From Streptomyces chryseus (lineage in GTDB: Bacteria; Actinomycetota; Actinomycetes; Streptomycetales; Streptomycetaceae): a DNA stretch of 64,000 nt. The notes under the pieces are model-generated. The model was not told the DNA's origin. It ran no database searches and saw only the letters and a program-made list of their open reading frames with translations. Each line of letters starts with the position of its first letter. The stretch's first letter is position 1. The stretch is from NCBI RefSeq assembly GCF_014650755.1, contig NZ_BMVO01000022.1:1-64000 (forward strand), given 5' to 3'. The translations under genes and the position numbers were made by a program. Positions 25,568 to 33,801 of this stretch are shown piece by piece.

Positions 25568-27190
25568 ATGGTGATCGATTCGCCTGTGTCGCTATCGGTG
25601 CCGGAAGCCCCGGCGGCCCTGCCCGTGCGGCCGCGGACCGGCCGGTTCCTGGTGCTCGGCGTGGTCTTCGTCTGCGCCGCGTGCGGACTCGTGTACGAGC
25701 TGGAACTGGTCGCCCTCGCCTCGTACTTGATCGGCGACTCGGTCACCCAGGCGTCCGTCGTGCTGTCGGTGATGGTGTTCGCGATGGGCATCGGGTCGCT
25801 GCTCGCCAAACGCCTGCGGTGCCGCGCCGCCGTCGGCTTCGGCCTGCTGGAGGCGGCGCTGGCGCTGGTCGGCGGCGGCTCGGCGCTGGTGCTCTACGCG
25901 ACGTTCGCGTGGGGCGGCGGCGCGCGGTACGCGCTGGTCGGCTTCTCGCTCACGATCGGCGTGCTCATCGGCGCCGAGATCCCCCTGCTGATGACGTTGA
26001 TCCAGCGGATGTCCCTGCGCGGGGAGCGCCGGGACACCAGCGGCGACGTGGCGGACCTCTTCGCCGCCGACTACGTCGGGGCGCTGGTCGGCGGGCTCGC
26101 CTTCCCGTTCCTCCTGCTGCCGCTGCTGGGGCATTTGACGGGGTCGCTCGTCACCGGCGCGGTCAACGCGGTGGCCGGCGGGGCGCTGGTCCTGTGGCTC
26201 TTCCGGCGCGAGCTGACGCGCCGCGAGCGCCGGCTGCTGATCGTGGTGAACGCGGTGGTGCTGGCGCTGCTCACCACCGCTACCGCCCTGGTCGGCGACT
26301 TCGAACGGGCGGCGCGGCGGGCGGTGTACGGGGAGGGCGTGCGGGTCGCCGTACAGACGGACCTCCAGGAGATCGTGGTCACCGGTGCGCCCGGCGGGCC
26401 GCTCGACCTGTTCCTCGACGGGCGGCTGCGGGTGAGCGGCCGCGACGAGCACCGCTACCACGAGGCGCTGGTGCATCCCGCGATGCGCGGACGCCACACG
26501 CGGGTGGTGATCCTCGGCGGCGGCGACGGACTCGCGGCGCGCGAGGTGCTCCGCTATCCGGGGGTGGAATCGGTCACCGTGGTCGAGCTGGACTCGGCCG
26601 TGGTCGAGCTGGCCCGTACGGATCCGGTCCTGTCCGCGCTGAACGGCGGCGCGCACCGCGATCCCCGGCTGCGGGTCGACACCGCCGACGCGTTCACCTG
26701 GCTGCGGGAGCAGGGGCGGCTGCGGCGGCCGTACGACGTGGTGATCTCGGACCTGCCCGACCCCGGCATCACCCCGAGCACGAAGCTGTACTCGCAGGAG
26801 TTCTACGGGCTGGCGTCGCGCGTCCTCGCGGACGGCGGGCGCCTGGTCGTCCACGCGGGGCCGCTGGCGACGCGGCCGAGGGCCTACTGGACGGTCGAGG
26901 CGACGCTGCGGGCGGCGGGGCTGCGGACGCGTCCGTACCGTGCGACGGGCCGCCTCTCCGGGTTCACGGCGGGCCCCGACCGGGCGTCGGACGCGGTCGG
27001 GCCGCCCGGCGACTGGGGCTTCGTCCTGGCGGCGCGGGGCGCGCGCCCCGGTCTCGGCCTGGCCGCCGACGTGCCCCGGCTGCGGTCGCTCTCGCCGGCG
27101 GTGCTGCGCACGGGGGAACGGTCGGCCCAGGGTGCGCGGGTGCCGGGCGTGCGGCCCTCGACGCTGGTGCATCCGCGTTACACCCACTGA
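25568..27190 (+). CDS. Membrane-fused spermidine synthase-like protein
   Basis: A protein of 540 residues. The N-terminal ~240 residues hold about seven membrane spans (CGLVYELELVALASYLIGDS and onward). The C-terminal half is a polyamine-synthase-type Rossmann methyltransferase fold with VVILGGGDGLAAREVLR, VTVVELDSAVVELAR and the acidic active-site strand VISDLPDPG. Family members transfer aminopropyl groups from decarboxylated SAM to putrescine, but the membrane-fused subgroup has no firmly known substrate. The start is inferred to be leaderless (TAGCGT upstream). Confidence 0.85.
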   Translation: MVIDSPVSLSVPEAPAALPVRPRTGRFLVLGVVFVCAACGLVYELELVALASYLIGDSVTQASVVLSVMVFAMGIGSLLAKRLRCRAAVGFGLLEAALALVGGGSALVLYATFAWGGGARYALVGFSLTIGVLIGAEIPLLMTLIQRMSLRGERRDTSGDVADLFAADYVGALVGGLAFPFLLLPLLGHLTGSLVTGAVNAVAGGALVLWLFRRELTRRERRLLIVVNAVVLALLTTATALVGDFERAARRAVYGEGVRVAVQTDLQEIVVTGAPGGPLDLFLDGRLRVSGRDEHRYHEALVHPAMRGRHTRVVILGGGDGLAAREVLRYPGVESVTVVELDSAVVELARTDPVLSALNGGAHRDPRLRVDTADAFTWLREQGRLRRPYDVVISDLPDPGITPSTKLYSQEFYGLASRVLADGGRLVVHAGPLATRPRAYWTVEATLRAAGLRTRPYRATGRLSGFTAGPDRASDAVGPPGDWGFVLAARGARPGLGLAADVPRLRSLSPAVLRTGERSAQGARVPGVRPSTLVHPRYTH

Positions 27191-27253
27191 GCCCCCGGGC
27201 CACGGCGTGCCCCGATTCCGCGCAGAGAGGGGTGCGGGGCCGGTGTGCGTGAG

Positions 27254-27259
27254 TAGGCT
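27254..27259 (+). promoter_or_regulatory. -10 box of leaderless transcript (SRPBCC gene)
   Basis: TAGGCT lies 14-9 bp upstream of the ATG at 27268, with no Shine-Dalgarno. Confidence 0.45.
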
Positions 27260-27267
27260 CGGTTCCC

Positions 27268-28080
27268 ATGGAGCATGAGGTGTTCGTTCCGGTTCCGGCA
27301 GAGGCCCTCCGACAGGCGCTGGAGGACCCCGCCCGGGTGGCGCGCTGCGTCCCCGGGCTCCAGCAGGACGCCGACGAGGAGTCCGGTCCGCTCGCGGGGC
27401 GGCTGAAGGTCCGCATCGACGGGCACACGATCACGTACCGGGGCGCCCTGAGCGTCACCAGGCAGCCGGACGGCGCCTTCGCCGTCGAGGGCGAGGGCAC
27501 CGAGGCGCGCGGTTCGGGCACGGTCGAGATGGCGCTGACGGTGCGCCTGGCGGAGGCCGACGGCGGTACGACGGTGACGTTCGCGGGGACCGCGAGCGGC
27601 GAGGGCCGCATCGCGGAGCTCGACGCGCAGGCGACAGAGTCCGCGTGCCACCGGCTGCTGGAGCGTTTCGCCACCCGGCTGGCGGACGCGGCGGCGGAGG
27701 GCGGCGCGCCCGAACCCGAGGCCGAAAGCCCCGACGCCGACACGGCGGGTGCGGCGCGGCAGTCGGTCTTCGACGCGGAGGTGCCGCCGCCGTCGCTGGA
27801 CCCGATGGCCGAGGTGCCGGACATCCCCGACGACCTGGCCGACGTGCCCGAGGTGCCCTCGCCGACGGAACCGCCGGCCGAGGCGGCCCACGCGCGGCGC
27901 ACGATGATCGGACGCAGCGCCGAGGAGGTCGATCACGCGCCGCCGCGCGGCCGTTACGCCCCCGTTCCGGCTCCGCAGTCGACGTCGACGACTGACACGC
28001 TGCGCTGGATCGCCCCGGCGGCGGCGCTCGCGCTGGCGTCGGCGGTGGTGGTGGGCCGGGTACTGCGCCGGCGGCGCTGA
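27268..28080 (+). CDS. SRPBCC (CoxG-like) protein with C-terminal membrane anchor
   Basis: A protein of 270 residues. Residues 1-~145 form a START/SRPBCC domain of the CoxG type (MEHEVFVPVPAEALRQALED, VARCVPGL, ITYRGALSV, ESACHRLLERFATRL). An acidic, Pro-rich linker of about 95 residues follows, then a single C-terminal membrane span (WIAPAAALALASAVVVG) with a basic end (RRRR). CoxG proteins are linked to carbon-monoxide dehydrogenase maturation and membrane attachment, but no cox genes are here, so the role is open. Confidence 0.82.
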   Translation: MEHEVFVPVPAEALRQALEDPARVARCVPGLQQDADEESGPLAGRLKVRIDGHTITYRGALSVTRQPDGAFAVEGEGTEARGSGTVEMALTVRLAEADGGTTVTFAGTASGEGRIAELDAQATESACHRLLERFATRLADAAAEGGAPEPEAESPDADTAGAARQSVFDAEVPPPSLDPMAEVPDIPDDLADVPEVPSPTEPPAEAAHARRTMIGRSAEEVDHAPPRGRYAPVPAPQSTSTTDTLRWIAPAAALALASAVVVGRVLRRRR

Positions 28081-28131
28081 GGCCCGGGGGTACAACGCCC
28101 GTTGCGCGTGCCCCGGCGGGCGGCGGACCCG

Positions 28132-28137
28132 TAGGGT
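28132..28137 (+). promoter_or_regulatory. -10 box of leaderless transcript (aldose epimerase gene)
   Basis: TAGGGT begins exactly 12 bp before the GTG at 28144. Confidence 0.5.
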
Positions 28138-28143
28138 CGGGTT

Positions 28144-28932
28144 GTGAGCACCCAACAGACGCGTCTGGCGGCGGGCGACGCCGAGCTGACCATCGACCAG
28201 GGCAACGGCTGCCGCATCTCCGGCCTGAGCATCGGCGGCACCGAACTGCTGCGCCAGGGGGAGCGGTACGGCTGCTTCCCGATGGTGCCGTGGTGCGGCC
28301 GGCTGAACCACGGCAGGTTCCTCAACGGCGCGACCATGCACCAGTTGCCGCTCAACTCCCCGCCGCACGCCATCCACGGCACGGGCCGCGACGCCGCCTG
28401 GCGCACCGCGCGGGCCGAGAAGAGCGAGGCCGCGTTCACCTACGACCTGGCCGACCCGTGGCCGTACGACGGCAGGGTCACCCAGGCGTTCGGGCTGTCC
28501 GAGGACTCGCTGGTCCTGACGATGGGGATCGAGACGTACGGCGACTCCTTCCCGGCCCAGGCCGGCTGGCACCCCTGGTTCCTGCGCAACCTCGGCGGCG
28601 AGGACGTCGAGATCGACTTCGCCCCCGCCTGGCAGGAGGAGCGGGGCGACGACCACCTGCCCACCGGGCAGCGCGTCCCTCCCCGCCCGGGCCCCTGGGA
28701 CGACTGCTTCGGGATGCCGGACGGCGTGGACGTCACGCTCACCTGGCCGGGGCAGCTGGAGCTGAGGGTGACCAGCCGCGCCGAGTGGGTCGTCGTGTAC
28801 GACGAGCAGGCCGAAGCGGTGTGCGTGGAGCCGCAGTCGGGGCCGCCCAACGGGCTCAACACGCTGCCCCGGTTCGTGACACCCATCGAGCCGCTGGAGA
28901 TCGAGACCATCTGGACCTGGCGGCGGCTTTAA
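28144..28932 (+). CDS. Aldose 1-epimerase (mutarotase) family protein
   Basis: A protein of 262 residues with the beta-sandwich galactose-mutarotase pattern: FPMVPWCGRLNHGRF, HAIHGTGRD (first catalytic His), AGWHPWFLRN (second His) and CVEPQSGPPNGLN, which carries the catalytic Glu. It interconverts anomers of an aldose; the physiological sugar is unknown. No signal peptide is seen. The gene is 10 bp upstream of pyrE and probably co-transcribed with it. Confidence 0.88.
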   Translation: MSTQQTRLAAGDAELTIDQGNGCRISGLSIGGTELLRQGERYGCFPMVPWCGRLNHGRFLNGATMHQLPLNSPPHAIHGTGRDAAWRTARAEKSEAAFTYDLADPWPYDGRVTQAFGLSEDSLVLTMGIETYGDSFPAQAGWHPWFLRNLGGEDVEIDFAPAWQEERGDDHLPTGQRVPPRPGPWDDCFGMPDGVDVTLTWPGQLELRVTSRAEWVVVYDEQAEAVCVEPQSGPPNGLNTLPRFVTPIEPLEIETIWTWRRL

Positions 28933-28941
28933 GCTCATGGC

Positions 28942-29481
28942 ATGACTGACGTACGTGGTGAGCTGCTCCAGCAGATCAAGGACAAGGCCGTGGTGCACGG
29001 CAAGGTGACCCTGTCTTCGGGGATCGAGGCCGACTGGTACATCGACCTGCGCCGGATCACGCTGGACGGCGAGGCCGCGCCGATGGTCGGCCAGGTGATG
29101 CTCGACGCCACCTCCGAGCTGGACTACGACTGCGTGGGCGGCCTCACGTTGGGCGCCGACCCGGTGGCCACCTCGATGCTGCACGCCTCCGCCGCGCGCG
29201 GGCAGCGGCTCGACGCCTTCGTCGTCCGCAAGGCGGGCAAGGCGCATGGTATGCAGCGCCGCATCGAGGGCACCGACGTCAAGGGCCGCCGCTGCCTGGT
29301 CGTCGAGGACGTCTCCACCACCGGCGGCTCGCCGCTGACCGCCGTCGAGGCCGTCCGTGAGGCGGGTGGCGAGGTCGTCGGCGTCGCCGTGATCGTGGAG
29401 CGGGGCGCGGCTCCGAAGATCGCGGAGGCCGGGCTGACGTACATCAACGCCTACTCGCTGGAGGAGCTCGGCCTCGCCTAG
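28942..29481 (+). CDS. pyrE: Orotate phosphoribosyltransferase
   Basis: A protein of 179 residues, type I PRT fold. The PRPP loop is LVVEDVSTTGGSPL; the upstream segment LGADPVATSM and the loop FVVRKAGKAHGMQRRIEG are diagnostic of PyrE. It converts orotate plus PRPP to OMP in pyrimidine synthesis. It follows the mutarotase gene by 10 bp and ends just before the parS-containing palindrome. Confidence 0.95.
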   Translation: MTDVRGELLQQIKDKAVVHGKVTLSSGIEADWYIDLRRITLDGEAAPMVGQVMLDATSELDYDCVGGLTLGADPVATSMLHASAARGQRLDAFVVRKAGKAHGMQRRIEGTDVKGRRCLVVEDVSTTGGSPLTAVEAVREAGGEVVGVAVIVERGAAPKIAEAGLTYINAYSLEELGLA

Positions 29482-29519
29482 GACGCGCGGTCACCCGGCC
29501 TGACCTGTGCCTTTCGTCG

Positions 29520-29553
29520 AGGGCGGTCTGTTTCACGTGAAACAGACCGCCCT
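29520..29553. promoter_or_regulatory. parS site embedded in a 34-bp perfect palindrome
   Basis: Positions 29529-29544 read TGTTTCACGTGAAACA, containing the exact Streptomyces ParB site GTTTCACGTGAAAC. Perfect symmetry continues for 9 bp on each side (arms AGGGCGGTC/GACCGCCCT), well beyond the ParB core. The flanks would make an RNA stem of about 15 bp, so the same sequence may act as the pyrE terminator. The window is then within the parS cluster that surrounds oriC in Streptomyces chromosomes. Confidence 0.9.
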
Positions 29554-29680
29554 TCGCGCAGGTACGGGCCGTGCGCCCTGTGGAGTCGCGGCGAGAGTCT
29601 GGAAAGATAGGGGCGACGATGACGTCGCCCCCAGGTCAGGGCCCAGCACCACACACCCGCACGTCATAAGGAGCGGACAG

Positions 29681-30703
29681 ATGCCCATCGCAACCCCCGA
29701 GGTCTACAACGAGATGCTCGACCGGGCGAAGGCAGGCAAGTTCGCCTACCCGGCCATCAACGTGACCTCGACCCAGACCTTGCACGCGGCGCTGCGCGGT
29801 TTCGCGGAGGCCGAGAGCGACGGCATCATCCAGATCTCCACCGGCGGTGCCGAGTTCCTCGGCGGCCAGTACGCCAAGGACATGGTGTCCGGCGCGGTCG
29901 CCCTGGCCGAGTTCGCCCACATCGTCGCCGAGAAGTACCCGGTGACCGTCGCGCTGCACACGGACCACTGCCCCAAGGACAAGCTGGAGACGTACGTACG
30001 TCCGCTGATCGACGTGTCCGCCGAGCGCGTCGCCAAGGGCCAGAACCCGCTCTTCCAGTCCCACATGTGGGACGGCTCCGCCGAGACCCTCGCCGACAAC
30101 CTGGCCATCGCCCAGGAACTGCTCGAGAAGGCCGCCGCCGCGAAGATCATCCTTGAGGTCGAGATCACTCCGACCGGCGGCGAGGAGGACGGCGTCTCGC
30201 ACGAGATCAACGACGAGCTCTACACGACCGTCGACGACGCGCTGCGCACCGCCGAGGCCCTCGGCCTGGGCGAGAAGGGCCGCTACCTGCTGGCCGCCTC
30301 GTTCGGCAACGTGCACGGTGTCTACAAGCCGGGCAACGTCGTGCTCCGCCCCGAGCTGCTCAAGGACCTCCAGGCGGGCGTCGCCGAGAAGTACGGCAAG
30401 GCGTCACCGTTCGACTTCGTCTTCCACGGCGGCTCGGGCTCCACGGCCGAGGAGATCGCCACCGCGCTGGAGAACGGCGTCGTGAAGATGAACCTCGACA
30501 CCGACACCCAGTACGCCTTCACCCGCCCGATCGCGGACCACATGTTCCGCAACTACGACGGCGTCCTGAAGGTCGACGGCGAGGTCGGCTCGAAGAAGAC
30601 GTACGACCCCCGCACCTGGGGCAAGCTGGCCGAGGCGTCGATGGCCCAGCGCGTCACCGAGGCGTGCGCGAACCTGCGCTCGACGGGCACCAGGATCAAG
30701 TAG
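29681..30703 (+). CDS. fba: Class II fructose-bisphosphate aldolase
   Basis: A protein of 340 residues. Zinc-binding and active-site motifs are in place: ALHTDHCPKD, EITPTGGEEDG, ASFGNVHGVYKPGN, FVFHGGSGS and KMNLDTDTQYAF. It cleaves fructose 1,6-bisphosphate in glycolysis. AAGGAGCGGACAG precedes the ATG at 29681; the frame is open from 29507 but the earlier part overlaps the palindrome and is not conserved. About 130 bp of leader separate it from the palindrome, and a strong terminator follows. Confidence 0.96.
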   Translation: MPIATPEVYNEMLDRAKAGKFAYPAINVTSTQTLHAALRGFAEAESDGIIQISTGGAEFLGGQYAKDMVSGAVALAEFAHIVAEKYPVTVALHTDHCPKDKLETYVRPLIDVSAERVAKGQNPLFQSHMWDGSAETLADNLAIAQELLEKAAAAKIILEVEITPTGGEEDGVSHEINDELYTTVDDALRTAEALGLGEKGRYLLAASFGNVHGVYKPGNVVLRPELLKDLQAGVAEKYGKASPFDFVFHGGSGSTAEEIATALENGVVKMNLDTDTQYAFTRPIADHMFRNYDGVLKVDGEVGSKKTYDPRTWGKLAEASMAQRVTEACANLRSTGTRIK

Positions 30704-30734
30704 CCACACCGCACGCGCCACGCGCCACGCGAAC

Positions 30735-30770
30735 GGGCCCGGCACCGGATCCTCCTCCGGTGCCGGGCCC
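30735..30770. terminator. Terminator of fba
   Basis: Perfect 15-bp arms (30735-30749/30756-30770) with a 6-nt loop, then TTCG. Confidence 0.88.
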
Positions 30771-30868
30771 TTCGCGTGGTGCGTCCGGCTCAACGCTCCG
30801 CCGCGCGGGCGGGCCCGCGCGGAAGCTCTCGACTAGCCCGCCGGGGCGCGAGCCGGGAGGATGCCCGC

Positions 30869-32323
30869 ATGGACCTTCGGCTGTCCTCCGCCCGGGGCCG
30901 GTGGGTGGTGCTCACCACCGTGCTCGGATCCTCCATGGCGATGCTGGACTCCACCGTCGTCAACGTCGCCCTGCCCCGCATCGGGGAGGACCTGGACGCC
31001 GACCTCGCCGCCCTCCAGTGGACCGTCAACGCCTACATGCTCACGCTCGCCGGGCTGATCCTGCTCGGCGGCGCGCTCGGTGACCGGTTCGGGCGGCGGA
31101 AGGTCTTCGTGGTCGGCGTGGTGTGGTTCGCGGTCGCCTCGCTGCTGTGCGGGATCGCGCCCGACGCCGGGATCCTGATTGCCGCACGGGCTCTCCAGGG
31201 CGTCGGCGGAGCCCTCCTGACACCCGGATCCCTCGCGCTCATCCAGGCGTCCTTCCACCCGGACGACCGGGCCAGGGCGGTCGGGGTGTGGTCCGGGTTC
31301 GGCGGCGTCGGCGCGGCCGTCGGGCCCTTCCTGGGCGGCTGGCTGGTGGACGGCCCGGGCTGGCGCTGGGTGTTCCTGCTGAACGTGCCGCTGGCCGCGC
31401 TCTGTGTCCCGGTCGCCCTCAAGCACGTACCGGAGTCCAGGGACCCGCAGGCGCACGGCCGTTTCGACGTGTTCGGCGCGGGGCTCGCGGCGTTGTCCCT
31501 GGCGCTCGTGACGTACGCGCTGATCGCGGCGCCGGAGCGGGGCCCTTCGGCAGTGGTGATCGGCTCCGCGGTCGTCGGGGTCGTGCTCGGGGCGCTCTTC
31601 CTGGCCGTCGAGAAGCGGCGGTCCGACCCGATGATGCCCCTGACCCTCTTCGCTTCCCGGCAGTTCACGGCGATCAACGTCGTGACGCTGTGCGTGTACG
31701 CCGCGTTCAGCGGCTTCTTCTTCCTCACCGCCCTCCAGTTGCAGGTCGTGGCGGGTTACTCCGCCCTCCAGGCCGGTACGGCGCTGCTGCCCACCACCGT
31801 GCTGATGCTCTTCCTGTCCGCGAAGTCCGGCGAACTGGCCCAGCGCATCGGCCCGCGCGTCCCGCTCACCGTCGGGCCCCTGCTGTGCGCCGGCGGAACG
31901 CTGCTGATGCTGCGGGTGGGGGAGGGAGCGTCGTACGTCGCCGACGTGCTGCCCGCGATGATGGTGATGGGCGCCGGCATGGTCACGCTGGTCGCGCCGC
32001 TGACGGCGACGGTCCTGGCTTCCGTGGACACCGGGAAGGCGGGGCTGGCCAGCGGCATCAACAACGCGGCGGCGCGCGCGGCGGGCCTGGTCGCGGTGGC
32101 GGCGCTGCCCCTGCTGGCGGGCATGGGCCCGGAGGCGTACCGGTCGGCGGCCGAGTTCGGGGCGACGTTCCGGCGGGCCATGCCGATGTGCGCCGGGGTG
32201 CTGGTGCTGGGTGCGGCGATCGCCTGGGCGACGGTACGGACGCCGGGACGCGAGTGCGGGGCTCCCGAGTGCAAGGTCCACTGCGGGGTGACCTCGCCGC
32301 CGCTGGAGCGGACGAGCGACTAG
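30869..32323 (+). CDS. MFS drug exporter, DHA2 (14-TM) family
   Basis: A protein of 484 residues with about 14 hydrophobic segments. Family motifs include MAMLDSTVVNVALPRI in TM1, WTVNAYMLTLAGLIL in TM2, GDRFGRRKVF in the loop (motif A) and the antiporter helix GVGAAVGPFLGGWLV (motif C). It probably exports hydrophobic or cationic compounds by proton antiport. The ATG at 30869 has GGGAGG upstream. The C-terminal tail has an unusual Cys-rich end (CGAPECKVHCGV). No adjacent TetR regulator is found. Confidence 0.9.
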   Translation: MDLRLSSARGRWVVLTTVLGSSMAMLDSTVVNVALPRIGEDLDADLAALQWTVNAYMLTLAGLILLGGALGDRFGRRKVFVVGVVWFAVASLLCGIAPDAGILIAARALQGVGGALLTPGSLALIQASFHPDDRARAVGVWSGFGGVGAAVGPFLGGWLVDGPGWRWVFLLNVPLAALCVPVALKHVPESRDPQAHGRFDVFGAGLAALSLALVTYALIAAPERGPSAVVIGSAVVGVVLGALFLAVEKRRSDPMMPLTLFASRQFTAINVVTLCVYAAFSGFFFLTALQLQVVAGYSALQAGTALLPTTVLMLFLSAKSGELAQRIGPRVPLTVGPLLCAGGTLLMLRVGEGASYVADVLPAMMVMGAGMVTLVAPLTATVLASVDTGKAGLASGINNAAARAAGLVAVAALPLLAGMGPEAYRSAAEFGATFRRAMPMCAGVLVLGAAIAWATVRTPGRECGAPECKVHCGVTSPPLERTSD

Positions 32324-32389
32324 GGCGACCCGCTCCCGCCGCGTCCGGTTGGTGGGGTCCCGGCCGCCGGAGAGGGCAGACTGGGGCTC

Positions 32390-32803
32390 ATGGCCATTCA
32401 CAAAGACCTGCTCGGGGGACCGCCCCCGACCCACCTGCCCGACGACCCGGAGCCGCGCGAGCTGCTCGGAAGCGGTTCCGCGCCGACCGACGTCGCCGCG
32501 AAGTACCCCGCGTCCTCCCTCGCCTGGGCCCAGCTCGCCGACGAGGCGTACGAGAACGGCCGGGTGATCGAGTCGTACGCCTATGCCCGCACCGGCTACC
32601 ACCGCGGCCTGGACGCCCTGCGCCGCGCCGGCTGGAAGGGCCACGGCCCCGTGCCGTGGGAGCACGAGCCGAACCGCGGCTTCCTGCGCGCGCTGCACGC
32701 GCTCGCCCGCGCCGCGCAGTCGATCGGTGAGCAGGAGGAGTACGAGCGCTGCTCGACGTTCCTGCGGGACTCGTCCCCGGCGGCGGCCGACACCCTCGGC
32801 TGA
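32390..32803 (+). CDS. DUF3151 family protein
   Basis: A soluble protein of 137 residues, helical, with the family pattern LPDDPEPRELLG, VAAKYPASSLAWAQLADEA, SYAYARTGYHRGLD and PVPWEHEPNRGFLRALHALARAA. The function is unknown; in actinomycetes it is usually found near fba, as here. The start is not preceded by a strong Shine-Dalgarno. A hairpin terminator follows. Confidence 0.85.
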   Translation: MAIHKDLLGGPPPTHLPDDPEPRELLGSGSAPTDVAAKYPASSLAWAQLADEAYENGRVIESYAYARTGYHRGLDALRRAGWKGHGPVPWEHEPNRGFLRALHALARAAQSIGEQEEYERCSTFLRDSSPAAADTLG

Positions 32804-32825
32804 GACCGCGCAGGTCACACGCAGT

Positions 32826-32854
32826 GGAGGCCCGTGCCACCGGCACGGGCCTCC
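32826..32854. terminator. Terminator hairpin
   Basis: Perfect 13-bp arms (32826-32838/32842-32854) with a 3-nt loop, between the DUF3151 gene and kynA. A TATGAT -10-like box follows at 32875-32880. Confidence 0.8.
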
Positions 32855-32958
32855 CGCGTTCCGCGACGACCTCTTATGATGCCGGGAAGGGACCGGGGCT
32901 CCATGACCACAAGGAAGGGGCGGACCGCTACCTGCAAGCACGTGTCGAGGAGACAGCG

Positions 32959-33801
32959 ATGTCGCAACACCCCGATGCCCCCGGTGCAGGTTCGGACACC
33001 CCGAACCTCGACTTCGCGGGCACCACTCCCTACGAGGACTACGTCCAGGCGGACGTCCTCACCCACCTCCAGCACACCCTCTCCGACGATCCCGGAGAGA
33101 TGGTCTTCCTGGTGACGACCCAGGTCATGGAGCTGTGGTTCACCGTCATCGTCCATGAGTGGGAAACCGCGGCGAAGGCGCTCGGTGAGGACGACCTGCC
33201 GGTCGCGACGGACGCGCTCAAGCGCTCCCTGCGCGAGCTGGAGGCACTGAACGCCTCCTGGCGGCCGCTCGCCCACCTCACCCCGGCCCAGTTCAACTCG
33301 TACCGCAGTGCCCTCGGCGAGGGCTCCGGTTTCCAGTCCGCGATGTACCGGCGGATGGAGTTCCTGCTCGGCGACAAGTCCGCCTCGATGCTCGTCCCGC
33401 ACCGCGGCGCCCCGCGGGTGTACGCCGAGCTGGAGAAGGCGCTGCACGAGCCGAGCCTGTACGACGAGACGCTGCGGCTGCTCGCCCGGCGCGGCCTGCC
33501 GGTCCCCGCCTCCGTGCTGAACCGCGACCTGTCGCAGAAATACGAGCCGTCGGCCGAGGTCGAGGCCGTCTGGACCGAGCTCTACCAGGGCGACCAGAAC
33601 GCCGAGCTGGTGCGCCTGGGCGAGCTGTTGACCGACGTCGGCGAGCTGGTGTGGCGCTGGCGCAACGACCACCTGGTCGCGACCCGGCGCGCCATGGGCT
33701 CCAAGGTCGGCACCGGCGGCTCCGCCGGCGTGGCCTGGCTGGAGAAGCGCGCCACCAAGAACGTCTTCCCCGAGCTGTGGACGGCGCGCAGCCATGTCTG
33801 A
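32959..33801 (+). CDS. kynA: Tryptophan 2,3-dioxygenase
   Basis: A protein of 280 residues. The family signature near the C-terminus, WRWRNDHLVATRRAMG followed by GTGGSAGVAWL, contains the heme-ligating His. The N-terminal TPYEDYVQADVLTHLQ and FLVTTQVMELWF segments also match. It opens the indole ring of tryptophan to N-formylkynurenine. The ATG at 32959 follows GAGGAGACAGCG. Its end overlaps kynU by 8 bp, showing translational coupling. A TATGAT box upstream suggests a separate promoter after the DUF3151 terminator. Confidence 0.95.
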   Translation: MSQHPDAPGAGSDTPNLDFAGTTPYEDYVQADVLTHLQHTLSDDPGEMVFLVTTQVMELWFTVIVHEWETAAKALGEDDLPVATDALKRSLRELEALNASWRPLAHLTPAQFNSYRSALGEGSGFQSAMYRRMEFLLGDKSASMLVPHRGAPRVYAELEKALHEPSLYDETLRLLARRGLPVPASVLNRDLSQKYEPSAEVEAVWTELYQGDQNAELVRLGELLTDVGELVWRWRNDHLVATRRAMGSKVGTGGSAGVAWLEKRATKNVFPELWTARSHV

